A stretch of 64,000 nt of DNA from Holtermannia corniformis (lineage: Eukaryota; Basidiomycota; Tremellomycetes; Holtermanniales), in the NCBI GenBank assembly GCA_001599935.1, contig BCIJ01000014.1:391116-455115 (forward strand). The letters run 5' to 3'. The number at the start of each line of letters is the position of its first letter. Within the stretch, counting starts at the first letter, position 1. A model generated the notes under the pieces. That model saw only the letters and a program-made list of their open reading frames with translations, was not told the origin of the DNA and made no database searches. Positions 42,890 to 54,353 of the stretch are shown here, piece by piece. Both the position numbers and the translations under genes were made by a program.

Positions 42890-44072
42890 TCAATGGACCG
42901 TCTGTGAAGAGGAAGAAGCGTACACGAGGCGCAAGTGCAAGGTGCCACACTTGAGCAGCATGTCCGTCTTCATGCAGACTTCGGCATCTAGGATCTGAAC
43001 AGTGCACGCTCGATGGCATACAAAAGACACGCCACTATGACACCGCGTAATCAGGTCCTGATCGACCGCTCCGTCTGTACCTGTATCAGCACCTCCACTC
43101 ACCGCCACATCCCGACTAACCATATCATCCGCGATCAGGTTCTCACTCCGTTCCCTGGCCGCGCGACCATATGCAACGGCACCAGCAAGGTATGCCACGA
43201 AATGCGCAACAGCAACAGTAATGACGGTGGCCATGGCCCCGATTACGCCACCTTGTACGGCGTTGAGCTTTCGACCACTGCTCGGACTCGACGTAGCGCT
43301 GGCTGTAGAACACGACGTAGGCGATGCCGTCGCCGCTATCAGGGAAGAGACGCTAGCTTGGTACTCGGGCGAACTGTTGGTGTTGGTGTTGCCGCAAAAG
43401 ATAGTCGACCCATTGGTTGCAAACTCCCCAGCCGTGACGAGCGACACATCGGCGCACTGGAGCCTGTCAGCTCTGACCTCGCCGTCATCAAGGCAAGACT
43501 GACCTCGTAGTATGAAACCCCACCGCGCTGATAGTTCAGCTGCAGTGTCATATTCTGACCCGCGTTCAGTCCGATCGCCGACAGATTTGAGATCGCAAAG
43601 CACGATTGACCCCCACTGCTTGACGATTCCGTGTGATTGGCGGTCAGTGGGGTGAAGTCGCTTTGTGACTGCGGATCATTGACGGTCGAGAACAGCACGC
43701 GGATATCTTGCGCGTCCCTGTTCTCTAACAAAGACACCATTCCGCCGGCTGCACGGTGTAAATCCACAAATCATACGAAGGAGAGCAAGCTCACATAGAG
43801 GGTACTTTGTCCGTGCGCCCAAAGCCAAACCCTGGCAAGGTCCATTCGCAGAATCTGCAAACGTTGTGCCTCGACTGACGGGGAAAACATATGCAACTGC
43901 CACCGGGCGTCAACGATCCCCTCTCAAAACACTGAGAAGTCATAGCAGACCAGACCAGCATACCTGATGGGCTATCGTATTCCTGCCGCGCAGTCAAGCT
44001 CGAGCCAGCGAGCACCGTCTTGGCAATAACAACGAGCGATAGCACGGTAGTGGGCGATTGGAGCCACACCAT
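42890..44072 (-). CDS. BIM1-like (copper acquisition factor-like) surface protein with a TM segment
   Basis: Start at 44072 gives a signal peptide, MVWLQSPTTVLSLVVIAKTVLA. Spliced exons then read AYVFPVSRGTTFADSANGPCQGLALGARTKYPLSGGMVSLL, ENRDAQDIRVLFSTVND, QSCFAISNLSAIGLNAGQNMTLQLNYQRGGVSYYE and CADVSLV. This order (PC..., R..YPLSGG, FC....L, QCADV) is that of the BIM1-like/X325 family related to copper-binding LPMO folds. Several NxS/T sites are present. A Ser/Thr-rich stalk leads to one hydrophobic helix (VQGGVIGAMATVITVAVAHFVAYLAGAVAYG) and a basic, cytosolic tail, where most relatives have a GPI signal. The N-terminal copper-ligand His expected after signal cleavage is not seen. The 3' end could contain an unread intron. 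Confidence 0.7.
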
Positions 44073-44286
44073 CGTATTGATTAGTACTTGACGCAAAGTA
44101 AAGATTACGCCGACCGTGTACAACGTGCTCCATGTCAGACCGGAGCGGACAAGACGAGCGGCAGGGATGCCAAGCGGTGCCGGACTCGGCCGATAAGATA
44201 AAGTCTGGCGCGAAAATGACCCAGGCACGGCACGGCTTATCAGATGGCCCTGGCGGCCGAATCGCGCTGCATGAGCGTGCTGCGGC

Positions 44287-47200
44287 CTACATGTGGCCTC
44301 CGCCGCCACCATACTCGGCCTGAAGACGCGCCTGTACCCGTATCCCATTGATCAGTCGCCTCCACCGAAGCATGGCCTTTTCTTGCTTCTTGGTCATTGC
44401 GCGCTCTTCGGCCGCGGCGGCGGACTCCCAGTATGCCTAGATAAAGGTTGGCCACACGTCTCATACGTCGATAAGGCGCGTCACTCACATCCAGCAAGAC
44501 ATCCTCTTGATCTTTGGCAACGACGATACCGGTGATGACGGGGATAGCACGTTGCTTCTTGAACTCGAACCCAGTCTGTCACGATGTCAGCTTGCTAACA
44601 ATTTGAAGGGGGCTGGATACGCACACAAGCCTCTGCGTACTCCATCTTGAGCTGCTTGGCGACCTTTGCAATGCCCTTGTCTGATCACACCACTCAGCCA
44701 CACCCTCACAATCGCTGAATGACATACAGGGTAGATGAACGGCACCGGGCGGCAACATGGTAGGCACGTAGAGGTCCAGGTTTCCAAACGCATTCTTGGG
44801 TATTTTGCCCTGGACACCCGTGAGTAACAGCGCCGACGCAGATCCCCAACTTACATCGACGATCGGTGGCGGCGTGTACAGCTCCGTCTGCGCCTCACTG
44901 TACAACCCCTGCTGCGGCGTGTCCTGACCTTCTTGCGCCGCCAGCTCCTGCGCTCGGCGTTTGTTGAGCGTCACGGCGCGCTGCTTGACCCATTTAAGTG
45001 GCTCTTGGCCCGATTTCACTTGACGTCCGATCCGCATCCAGTTCTCGGCCGTGCGGCACGATAGAACGTTGTGGCGGCGGTAGACAGGCTCGCCTTTGAA
45101 CCGGCCTACTTCACGTTTGGGCATGATGACTTCTTCTCGCTTCAGATGGCGTTCGAGGACATAGCTTGATCACATCAGCAGAGCGTCGTAGAATTGATGA
45201 CTGAGCTTACAGTGGATGATCCTTGAACCCAGTCATGTGCATAGGCATGCCCTCAGAGACCTGACTGGTCTCGAGCTCTGCATCTTCGAGGTCATCCCGA
45301 TTCTGGCAGGTTCAGTACCGGTCAGCTCGTCAGGCTCATCAACTCACAAGGCGATACGGGCGCTTGAGAAAGCTCATCACGTCATTCCACCAATCCTCAC
45401 CGTCCTTCTTGACCGGCACTCGCAGCTTGGCCGTCTTGGCTCCAAATGTACGCGTATACCGCAACGTGACGTCTTTGGCATACCCATCTGAAACGGGATT
45501 GGTCGATAAAGCCCCATGTCTCGCGCTTTACTCACCCTCCTCGTATCCCACTACGTACAGCATTCGCACGGGCCCGTTATCGCTCTTGGGCTCGAAATCC
45601 TTTTTCTTGCGAATCGTACCCTTGACGGGATCAACAGTGATCCACTTCTGGTCGGACCGACTGAAGATCTCGGCCCAAAAGACGGGGGGCTGCTCCGAGA
45701 GATCTGCGATCGTCTTAGCGAGATACGTCACGAGAAGAGCATGACACCCACCTATCTTTTTCTTCCGAGCTGGTGGCTTGGCAGTTCCAAGCTTTGGTGG
45801 CCGCTGTTTCCGAAGTCGATACAGAGGCAGACGGTGAGGTGGATTGGGTAGCGGCAGTGCCGGAGTCGACGCATCGGGGGTTATTGCCGCCGAAGTAGCC
45901 TCTGCGCTGCCCGGGGCACTACCGCTCTCGCCCGCTTTGCGTTTCTTGCCCCTGACGAGCGTGATGGGCGGTACCACGACCTCTTCCATGTCATCCTCAT
46001 CCTCATCTCCATCGGTCACTTTTGCCTTGCCCTTGCCCTTGCGATTGGCGGCATTTTTGCCTTTGGCCGGGGCTGTGACCTTCTCGGCACGCCACGGGAC
46101 GGCCTGCAAGCTGACAATCAGGCGCGCTCCGAGGCCCAGAGCTCTCGCTAGAGCGACAAAGAGTTGCGCGCTGGTGTCTCGGCCGCCTTCTTGCTGCAGC
46201 ACCTTTTTCATCATACTCTTGACCGTCCGCAGGCGTTCACCACCATCGCCGAGTTTCTTGATGAGCTCGTCATTCTCATCGTCGGCGTCCTTGCCCTTGT
46301 TCTTAGCAAGAGCTGCAAAGCGTGGCAGGGTGTCGACAATCGACATGACCTCGTCCCATGTACGTGTCCTCACGCCAAGTTGCCAGTCGGACACCTCGAA
46401 GAATGACTGAGACCACCAAGTGACGAGAGATTGAAGCGCATCAAAGAACATGCGCGAGCGCTTGGCCTTGTCCGGGACTTGTGAGGGTAGAATCTTGAAC
46501 GCCTGGTGGATGGCGTTTGGACACAGTGAGAGGAGACGACACTAGGTTGGTCAGCGGCGCTCTGAGAGAGAGATGCGCAAACTGACCTGCAGGAGCTGAT
46601 CGCAGCACCACCGATTGCGTATTCGCGCATTTGCCAACAAGGCGATTACGTGCATCTTGTGAGCCTCTAGACGGATCGCTCGGTCCCGAGCAGTGATAGG
46701 CTTCCTGCAGGGTGCTTAGCGTACAGCCAGCTACGAGCCCACATTGAACTCACTTCCTGGCGTCCAAAACTCGCTTCCGCGCCTTCTGCTCCTCGTTGAG
46801 GCCACCGATGACAATCTGGATACCCTTGTCCTCGGCTTGGCCCTGCCCATCCTCACTGTCAGAGGTATCATAGTTTGGCGGCTCGTCTCCGTCGAGTACG
46901 ACCTCTTGCATGTCATCATCCTCATCCTCAGCCGTGTCGGTACCGTCATATCGCGGGGTATTGTTAACGGACGTAGCACCGGATCCGATCGAGTGAGGCG
47001 TGGTAGGAGGGATCTCGACCTCTTCAAAGTCGTCCTCATCTTCGTCTGTGACCAAGACTTTCGTTGATGGCCCTGCCCCGGGTGTGACGGATTCCTGATC
47101 GTCAGAGTCGGATGATACGACGATGGCGTCTTCTACGGGCGGTTTGGCTAGAATCGCACTTTGTCAGCAATGTAATCATACTATTCATCCTCGTGCACGA

Positions 47201-47398
47201 ACTAGTAGTAGTCTTCTTCCCACTGGCCTTGGCCTTTGCTGCCCGCTCAACATCTTTCTGCGCAAAGTCCTCCACCTTGACTCGAACACCATTCTTGAAC
47301 GACCCCGAACCCGATGCAGCCAAGCTCGGCTTGTTCGCGATCCTAGAGCCTGTAGGTACTTTCGGCTTGATCCTTCCTACCTGTTTGGCTGCGTCCAT
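44287..47398 (-). CDS. RAD4: RAD4/XPC nucleotide-excision-repair protein
   Basis: Damage sensor of global genome nucleotide-excision repair, partner of Rad23. Start MDAAKQVGRIKPK at 47398, then acidic Ser/Asp stretches (DEDEDDFEEVEIPP). The transglutaminase-like fold is marked by TSAQLFVALARALGLGARLIVSLQAVPW and FWAEIFSRSDQKWITVDP, with a basic/acidic insert between. VRMLYVVGYEEG and DVTLRYTRTFGAKTAKLRVP follow, then the beta-hairpin domains: NRDDLEDAELETSQVSEGMPMHMTGFKDHPLYVLERHLKREEV (BHD1), REVGRFKGEPVYRRHNVLSCRTAENWMRIGRQVKSGQEPLKWV (BHD2) and GNLDLYVPTMLPPGAVHLP with EACTGFEFKKQRAIPVITGIVVA (BHD3). Ends YGGGGGHM. Rich in short introns. The start is 137 bp from that of the divergent kinase gene. 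Confidence 0.94.
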
Positions 47399-47535
47399 GG
47401 TCGTTGTCGATCGTTGGAGACAACAGGGATGGTGATGACGTCCTGGCATAGCAAGGACGCCTTCGCGGAGGGTATTTGCTATGGTCTCTTGACTTGTTCT
47501 GACGGATCTACAGCTTAGTCTGGGCGTTGCATGCT
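47399..47535. promoter_or_regulatory. Compact divergent promoter of RAD4 and a P-loop kinase
   Basis: 137 bp separate the two start codons, so both 5' leaders and the core promoters must share it. No TATA element is seen. Confidence 0.45.
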
Positions 47536-48512
47536 ATGGCCTTGGCGCACGAGATCGAACAGCTCGCTCTGGCAGTATCGCGACGGCTCGAAGAGTCAGT
47601 CATAGAGACGCAGTCATGTCCAGTCTGTGCTGAACATTGCCATTCTGCAGACTGCCAGAGGATGATCGACTGCTTGTGGGCATCACAGGCAGGCCAGGCA
47701 GCGGCAAGACGTACGTTGGGGATCTAGCTGGAGTAGACTGCTGTCATAGCTCACACAGAGCAGCTCGATTGCCTTGCTGCTTCAACGCGCCCTCATAATG
47801 TTATACCCCTCGCAGATCGTGACAGTCTCGATGGATGGCTTCCACCTCACTCGCGCCCAGCTTGCTGCGTACCCAGACCCTCCAGGACCGGCAGTCGCTA
47901 TTGCCCGGCGTGGTGCGGCCTTCACATTCGACGCCGAAGGATGGGTAGGCTTCGTGCAGCGTCTGCGGGCTGGTGAAGAGGTCTGGGCGCCGTCTTTTGA
48001 CCACGCCGTCAAGGACCCCATTGAGCAGGGTGTCAAGGTCGAGAAGATTCATCGCATCGTACTCCTAGAGGGTTTGTATGTTCTGGTGAGCCGCGAGCCA
48101 AGGTCACAGACCGTGCGCTGACCCTCGTGCCCGTAGTTGAAAGAAGAACCATGGGTCAAGGCGTCGCAGCTGTTAGATGAGCGGATACTTGTGACGGTAC
48201 CTCGAGAAGATGCCCGCGAGCGCTTGGCTGTCCGACACTTGCGCGCAGGGATTGTCGACAACCTCGCTGCAGGCTATGAGCGAGGTGAGTGGCTCACCGG
48301 TCGTTCCGCGACATGTACTGATCATCTTTTGTTCAAGCCGACACCAGCGACCAGCCAAGTGAGTCTAAGGGATCAAGGGCTGCAGGTTGTTGATACTCCC
48401 AGACGGCGACTGGCTGCTTGAGCGCTCCTTGCCGCCAACGCATACAATTGCCAACCTACAAGATCCGCACTGGACCGACCTCGAGGCCGCACAGAAAGCC
48501 TTGGAGCACTAG
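47536..48512 (+). CDS. P-loop kinase of the uridine kinase / Yfh7-like family
   Basis: Start MALAHEIEQLALAVSRRLEE. A 52-bp intron leads to LPEDDRLLVGITGRPGSGKTS, the Walker A motif. Further on are IVTVSMDGFHLTRAQLAAYPDP (the D-G-F/Y-H-L substrate site), AIARRGAAFTFDAEGWVGFVQRLRAG, VWAPSFDHAVKDPIEQGV and HRIVLLEGLYVLL (Walker B-like strand), RLAVRHLRAGIVDNLAAGYER, and a C-terminal part ending NLQDPHWTDLEAAQKALEH. The arrangement fits the phosphoribulokinase/uridine kinase/bacterial-type pantothenate kinase superfamily, in particular fungal proteins like S. cerevisiae Yfh7, of unknown substrate. About 230 residues, five introns. The last intron acceptor was chosen because the closer AG would give a stop. 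Confidence 0.8.
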
Positions 48513-48691
48513 CAGCATTCGCAACCACTTACAAGTCCAGAGCAGGAGCATAAGAGATACATAGTGCATGCGTGCGATCATGATTATACGATGTAACGAG
48601 ACCAGCGGTGCAAACAGTCCACAACAATGAGGCCGAGGCAAAAACATGTATGTTTGCAAGAGGACGTGGATGCTGGAAAGAATGTGAAGTG
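48513..48691. other. Short intergenic region between convergent genes
   Basis: 179 bp between the stops of the P-loop kinase and the RhoGEF. Contains no recognisable feature. Confidence 0.4.
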
Positions 48692-51600
48692 TTACGCTTT
48701 GGATCCCATTGGGGTGAAGCCTTTCAGAAAGAGCCGCATGCTGCGCTTGCGCCGGAGAGTGGGAGGGTCGGTGTCGGCCGATTCCTTGGAGACCTCTTTG
48801 GTTGTTGAGACCGTACTGTCTTCACTGTTGCTCGTCAAGGACGTCGTGTTGGATGCAGGGCTGGCCGAGAGGCCCAGGGACGCCATCGACTGTGTGACTG
48901 CCTCGGCTTCGTTCGAGGCCGCCCATGCCTCGGCCAAGCTCTGACCACTTTTCGTCCGGCCGCGCGACGCAAAGGAGAGCGAGCGCTTGAGTAAGCTGAC
49001 GTGCGGCGCAGCATCGACGACATTGGTGAAGCCTGCACCGCGGTTGTAGACGGCCGAGTCGCCTCGCAGAGCGCGACCGGGCGGAGGTTGCGAATGAGCG
49101 CGCTCTTCAGGGTCTGGCAAGAGCGAATAGCTCGGCGATGCGCCTGGATCCCCGACACCTTCCGACGGGCTGATCCGGGGTGACACTGGGACCGAGTTGG
49201 ACCGAAGTGAGCTCTTTGAACGCATGTAGATTTGCCCGTTGGCCGAGGCCGACTTGCGCCGGGGCAGCGATGGCATGTAGCTGCTCAGTGGGCGAAGTTG
49301 GGTCTGCGACAGGTTGCGCCTGAACGCATCAGGTGGGGATCCTGACGAACTGCTTTGAGTGCGAGAGGCCGGCGCAGCGCTGTGCTCTGCGAGACCGCCA
49401 GCTGACGACGTCCACGACGGGTTTCGGCTCAGATTGGCCGTATTCCCGACGAGGGTGCCAAAGTCGGACACGGTCGCGTCGCCATCGGTCATGTCGTCCG
49501 TGGTCGGTTGCACCGCGCGCACGATCCCAAACGTTTCATGCGACCCACCTCGACGCAACGTAGAAGCGCCATCGAGAGAGTTCCGCTTCCACCCGGGGCC
49601 CGACTTTGCCCGACCGACAGTCATGACTTGACCCTTGATCGGTCCCGCAGCCACGACGTCGGTCGTTGACGCCCTGCCATCGACAAAGCTCCTGCGGCGG
49701 CGCAAGACGCTCGCATCGCGCATCGACAGCCGTCTGTGAGCTGACTGGGACGAGATCTCGGGATGGAAGAGCGCGTGATGGATTTGCGCTTTACCTCGAG
49801 CTGATGCGCAGGCTTCGGAGAAGATGTCTGCCATGCCGCGATCGAGCGAGAGCCGATTCCCGACCGATGCGCGCCGGAGCAGGATTGTCGGCGGCGGTCG
49901 TAACGAGGCCAAACGACGTTCGGGAGTGACCGGCGGGAAGTAGGCACTGGAGCGCAGGGATACGGGCGAAGTAGGCGACAAGGGCGATGTCGGCGTACTT
50001 GGAGCAGGCGTTGACGGGTCCGTCCGTTCATCCGAAGCCGCGGGCGACTTGTCCATCGGGTGCGAGTTGTCTAGAGTGACTTGACCGGCCATGCTATGCC
50101 GATAGTGGCTCGTTGATGCCATTGCGCTCGCGGACTGACCGCCCATCGAGGAGAAGCGCCTTGAGCGAGCGGCGAACGGCGAGACACTCGCAGGCAACTC
50201 AAACGGCGGAACTATGCTTTCGTCGCGCGCTTCGCACAAGGCCGCGGCCCACACTGCCTTCTCCTCTTCACACGATGCCGCGAGATCAAAGTTGTGTTCG
50301 CGCAATGTCAGCCTGACAGAGTGGGGTAGGAAGCCTGCACTGATCAGCGCGAGCTTGAGCGGAAACAACGAACCCTCGGTGATGTCGATCAGCTCAAAGA
50401 CCTCGAGTGGCAGAAAGTGTTTAGCTTCGTAGACCTTGCCCTTCTTGACCTTTGCCAAGATGAGGTAACCGCGGTATAGGAACGCGGCCATGTACTTGAC
50501 TTTGACGGGCGGTACAAGCGGGGCAATCGTCGGATGATGATGGAGCACATCCAGAGGTCCAGCCAGCAGACAAAAGCCGAGCGAGCTCATAAACGTGGGT
50601 GTCAGTAGCTATGGATTGTCAGCTGAGATGTCTGGTGCCGAGATTCGACGCACCGGATGCCACTCTAGACGCTGGATGATGAGTGCCGAACGCGCCTCGA
50701 TAATCTTCTTCTTCTGCGCCTCATCCGCGTCTTGCGCCACTGCGCGCATAGAACCTAATGCGCGCTCGATATCGACACCGACGTCCCAACGTCCCTCGGC
50801 CGCAAACTCGGCCGAACCTTCTTCCGTGCTCGGCGTCGCCGCTGTCCCAAGCAACGAGGCGAGTAAGAGCGGATAGCGGCATACGCGCTGGACAGGCATG
50901 ATGAGCAGATCGCGGAATTGCAGGCGACCGCGCTGTGCAAGGCTCATGGAGGATTGATCGCCCGGGATGGACAAAGGCGGGTGAGAGTCGTGATCGGCCA
51001 GAATGTCATTCAAGGACACGGGTGTGGTCGAGAGCGAGATGATCTGGCAGCGTTTCTCGAATGCGGACCATTCGGGTCGTCCGGACAGTTGGCGCAGCAC
51101 GTCCATGGCTGCGAGTGATCCTGCGCAAAACTGGTTGTACGCGCTGAAGCCCGAGACCTGTGGCTGTCAGCCGGGGACTTGTCTTGCTTAGTGCGTTCGA
51201 GTCAGAACCTACATCTTCGACAAAGAGCGCGGCCAGCCGGCGCACGACCCTATCGACCTTGTCGCACTCGGTATACGGATCCTCAGTCTCCGATTGATAT
51301 CGCAACGCCTCCTCCTTGAGGACCTCGATCATGCGCGCTGCAAACTGAACATGAAAGTACAGCAGATCCGCAATGTTGCGCGAGACGGTTGCTGCCATCT
51401 TGTCGTTCACGAATGGCAGAGCGGCCAGTTGCGGCAGGTAGATCTAGACGATATCAGCGCAGTGCCAGACGGTGCCGACCGAACGCACATGCACCAGCGC
51501 CTTGAGGTCTTCGGTGTACCCGACTTCAGTCTCGACGAGCTCGATCACGACCATTCTCCGCTTGGCAAACCTCCGCCTGCGTCGGTCTTTTGCCATCTCA

Positions 51601-53048
51601 ATCTCTAGGCTGCGCTGGAGCTTGAGAGCGCCCTGGACTGCGCGCTCTTCCTCTGTCAAATCGGCATCACCGTCTTTACCGCTCTTGACGCTGCGCGAGA
51701 GCGACGTGGTGGCGGATGAGAGTGGATGGTTGGATGTGGCAGGCGACATGGCGTATACCGATTGCGAGGTATCGGTCGTGAGGGACGCGGCATCGGTCTG
51801 GTGCTGGTGCGAGCTGCCGGGGATGAAGACGACTTGCTCTAGACCTGTGCGCGCACCGTCCATACCGGAACTGTAGTCTATCGAGTCACGGCGTGGCGGC
51901 GGTTCCGATGGCCGACTGAGCAAATCGCTCGGTGAAGTCGTCAACTCGCGCTGCGTCTCGCTCGAATCGAGTAACGAGACGTTGCTGAGCCCGAGGGTAT
52001 CACTGAGGGCCAGACTCGACCGCCTCGGGGGCGGCTGGATCATGGGCGAGTGTAACGGTCGGACTGTCGTGACCGTCGAGACGGATTGGAGGGTATAGCC
52101 CGAATCGGGCGATTGCAGATAGGAGTACGGAAGATGCTGCGGCTGGTGCGCATCGACTCTTGGGCCTGGCAAATCGTCGTCAAACGAGATGGCTTCGGGT
52201 CCAAGATCGGAAGACTTGGGACTTTGTCTGTGCCCCATTGGGAATCTGAACGAGCTCAGAGACGCTCTGCGTTTCTTACTTTGTGCTGGGGATCGCGGAA
52301 GCGGCAACGGTGGTTGACTAACGGATTCGCCGCTCGAGGCATCACGACTTGTCAAGCTCGCATACGCCGAGCTGAGCTCGTCGTCGGTGTAACCGTCATA
52401 GGGCAGCGGCGCTGGCCGTTCCGTGACAGTTGCAGCCCGTCTGCGCTGACTGCGCTCCTGTCCCGGCGGCTCCCAAGCCTGCGGCAGCGGCTTCCTTTGT
52501 CGTGGAGGCGACCCGAGTTCAGCCGCGCGTTGGATCGATCCGCGGCGTTTGCGTCTTGGCGGCGAGTTGAGCGCAAATGGCGATAGAGTCAATGCGGGGG
52601 CAACCGCAGCCTTGCCTTTGCCCTTTGCGCTCGAGGTTGGAGTCGTGGATGCCAAGCCGCCGTGATTGGGCGTCAAAGGGTAGTTTGAGAACAGCGGTTC
52701 GCCATCTGCCTCTGACGGAATGTTGAGGGGAGACGGACGCGGTCGGTCCGAGGGGGTGCTCGTGCCCGACGGCGAGGGCGCGAATGGCCCGCTCGCGACA
52801 CGAGGAAAGTACGAGCCTGGGATCGAGTAGGCCGTGAGCGAGCTCCGCCTGGATGGGATCTGGGATGGCGGTGTGCTCGCCGCATTGTAGTAGATTGACG
52901 AGGGTGTAGACGGGCCTGCGATCGGCTGGTCATCGACACCCTCGTCTGGCTCGGACGGCGCCTGAGCGGGTGTTGTGCAAGCTGAGCCCGGGATCGTGGG
53001 CAAGATGTGCAGTGGGAGCGGGAGCGGCGCAGGCAGGTATGTCTCCAT
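48692..53048 (-). CDS. Rho guanine nucleotide exchange factor (DH-PH)
   Basis: Activator of a Rho/Cdc42 GTPase in polarity signalling. From METYLPAPLPLPLHI at 53048, about 480 Ser/Pro-rich residues lead to the DH domain, which opens RRMVVIELVETEVGYTEDLKALVH and continues over introns: IYLPQLAALPFVNDKM, DLLYFHVQFAARMIEVLKEE, VSGFSAYNQFCAGSLAAMDVLRQLSGRPEWSAFEKRCQ, and MPVQRVCRYPLLLASLL (CR3, the hallmark motif). A PH domain follows in the last exon (KVKYMAAFLYRGYLILAKVKKGKVYEAKHFLPLEVFELIDI onward, ending CEEEKAVWAAALCEA). The remaining 500 residues are disordered and Ser/Arg-rich. The 5' end is unsure: an intron acceptor lies just before the first ATG, so earlier exons may exist. Class (Rom, Cdc24 or other) cannot be fixed by eye. 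Confidence 0.85.
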
Positions 53049-54353
53049 CCTGCCTGTCAACGCAAGCACCTAGACCTGCTCCGTACGGGGTGGCTGCTAC
53101 CTAGAGCCTCGGAGGTACACTACGACCAGGCAAGAAGCGGCGTATGAAAGGATTGTAAGAGGGTGCGGGGGCCGGACAAAGGGAGAGCAAGATTGATCGT
53201 CAAGGACACGCATGGTCAGCCGTGGTGAAAGGAAGAGTCGAGCTACACTCACGAGGCTCTGCACACCAGCCGGTGCGCGCTTGAAGGAGGGACTGGCAAG
53301 GAATCAACGTCAGCCGGCTGAGGACGGGAAGGTGGGTGCGGCAGATCGGGTCATGCTGCTGCGGACCGAACGGGACTGAGGTTCAACGGGGTAGCTATGC
53401 AGTGTCTGAGCGACATGCGAGCGTCCAAGTGTGCGGCCGGGCTGTGGACGACAGACAAAGAGCAGACGCTTTGGGTCGAGCTCGCCATCTTTGTAGCTCT
53501 GTCTCTGACGAAGCTGCGTCGATGCCGATCGACCGTCTGTGAGCGTGTGAGAACACGATGGAAGCACTGGCAAGCATGAGAGCGTTCATCATACGCATCC
53601 GCCTGCGTGCTAGCTCGCCAGCTGGCAGACAGCAAGCGGTCGATGGCCGCCAAGTGCAAAGTCAAAATCGACCGTGCGCGCCGCCGTTGCGATCGTCCAA
53701 CGTTCTCGACCAGCTCTCACTTACTGCTGACCCGTTCTCGTCGACCGCTCTGTGCTCACTGTGCACTCGGTGCCGACAGAGTCCTGACGACTAGCACTAA
53801 CCTGATCGCCACCCGTCTCCAACCAGCCACCGAGTTCTGCCCGTCCCGCCTTGTCGGTCGCGTTGATGACCGAGCCGAGGGCCGGGTCGAGCGTGTGTGA
53901 GATGGCGAGGGTGATGCTGTCGCCGAGACGGATGCTCTCGACGTCCGTTTGAATGGCCGGATGCAGAGCGTTGGTACGCTACGATCCAAGCCGGCGCCCT
54001 GGAATCGGTGGCTGATGGGAATCGCTAATCGACTGCTTCTATCGCCTGGACCGTGTGCTTGCCTGCATCGTCCCATCTATCCTACACGTTGACAGAGCGC
54101 GTGCTACCCTTGTCTGCATCCGACCGGGCGGTCCGGCGGAAGCGAGTGCTGCGCGTGCGCAGCACCGACCGAACTGCACCACCGCCAAGCAAAGGTCAGT
54201 GACAACCCGTGACGAGCGCCGGTGGAGGCTGGCGTCGTCAAGTGCACTTGGTGTGACCAGAGATGTGCAGGACCCAGCTATGGGCTTGTGGGTTCTAATG
54301 CTACGGTGCAAATCACGTCTTACATTGACAAAGTGACGCCACTACAACATCTG
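53049..54353. other. 1.3-kb region upstream of the RhoGEF with possible 5' exons
   Basis: No complete gene recognised. Two minus-strand stretches look coding: 53802-53978 and about 53310-53560 (see the next entry). The rest appears non-coding. Confidence 0.4.
53310..53978 (-). other. Possible upstream exons, owner uncertain
   Basis: At 53978-53802 the minus strand reads NALHPAIQTDVESIRLGDS then TLAISHTLDPALGSVINATD and AELGGWLETGGDQ, ending at a good donor (gttagt). At about 53560-53320 it reads SASTQLRQRQSYKDGEL and DPKRLLFVCRPQPG. They look protein-like but the intron joins between them, and to the RhoGEF start, do not keep frame in any arrangement I tried. They may be 5' exons of the RhoGEF, or a small separate gene. 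Confidence 0.35.
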
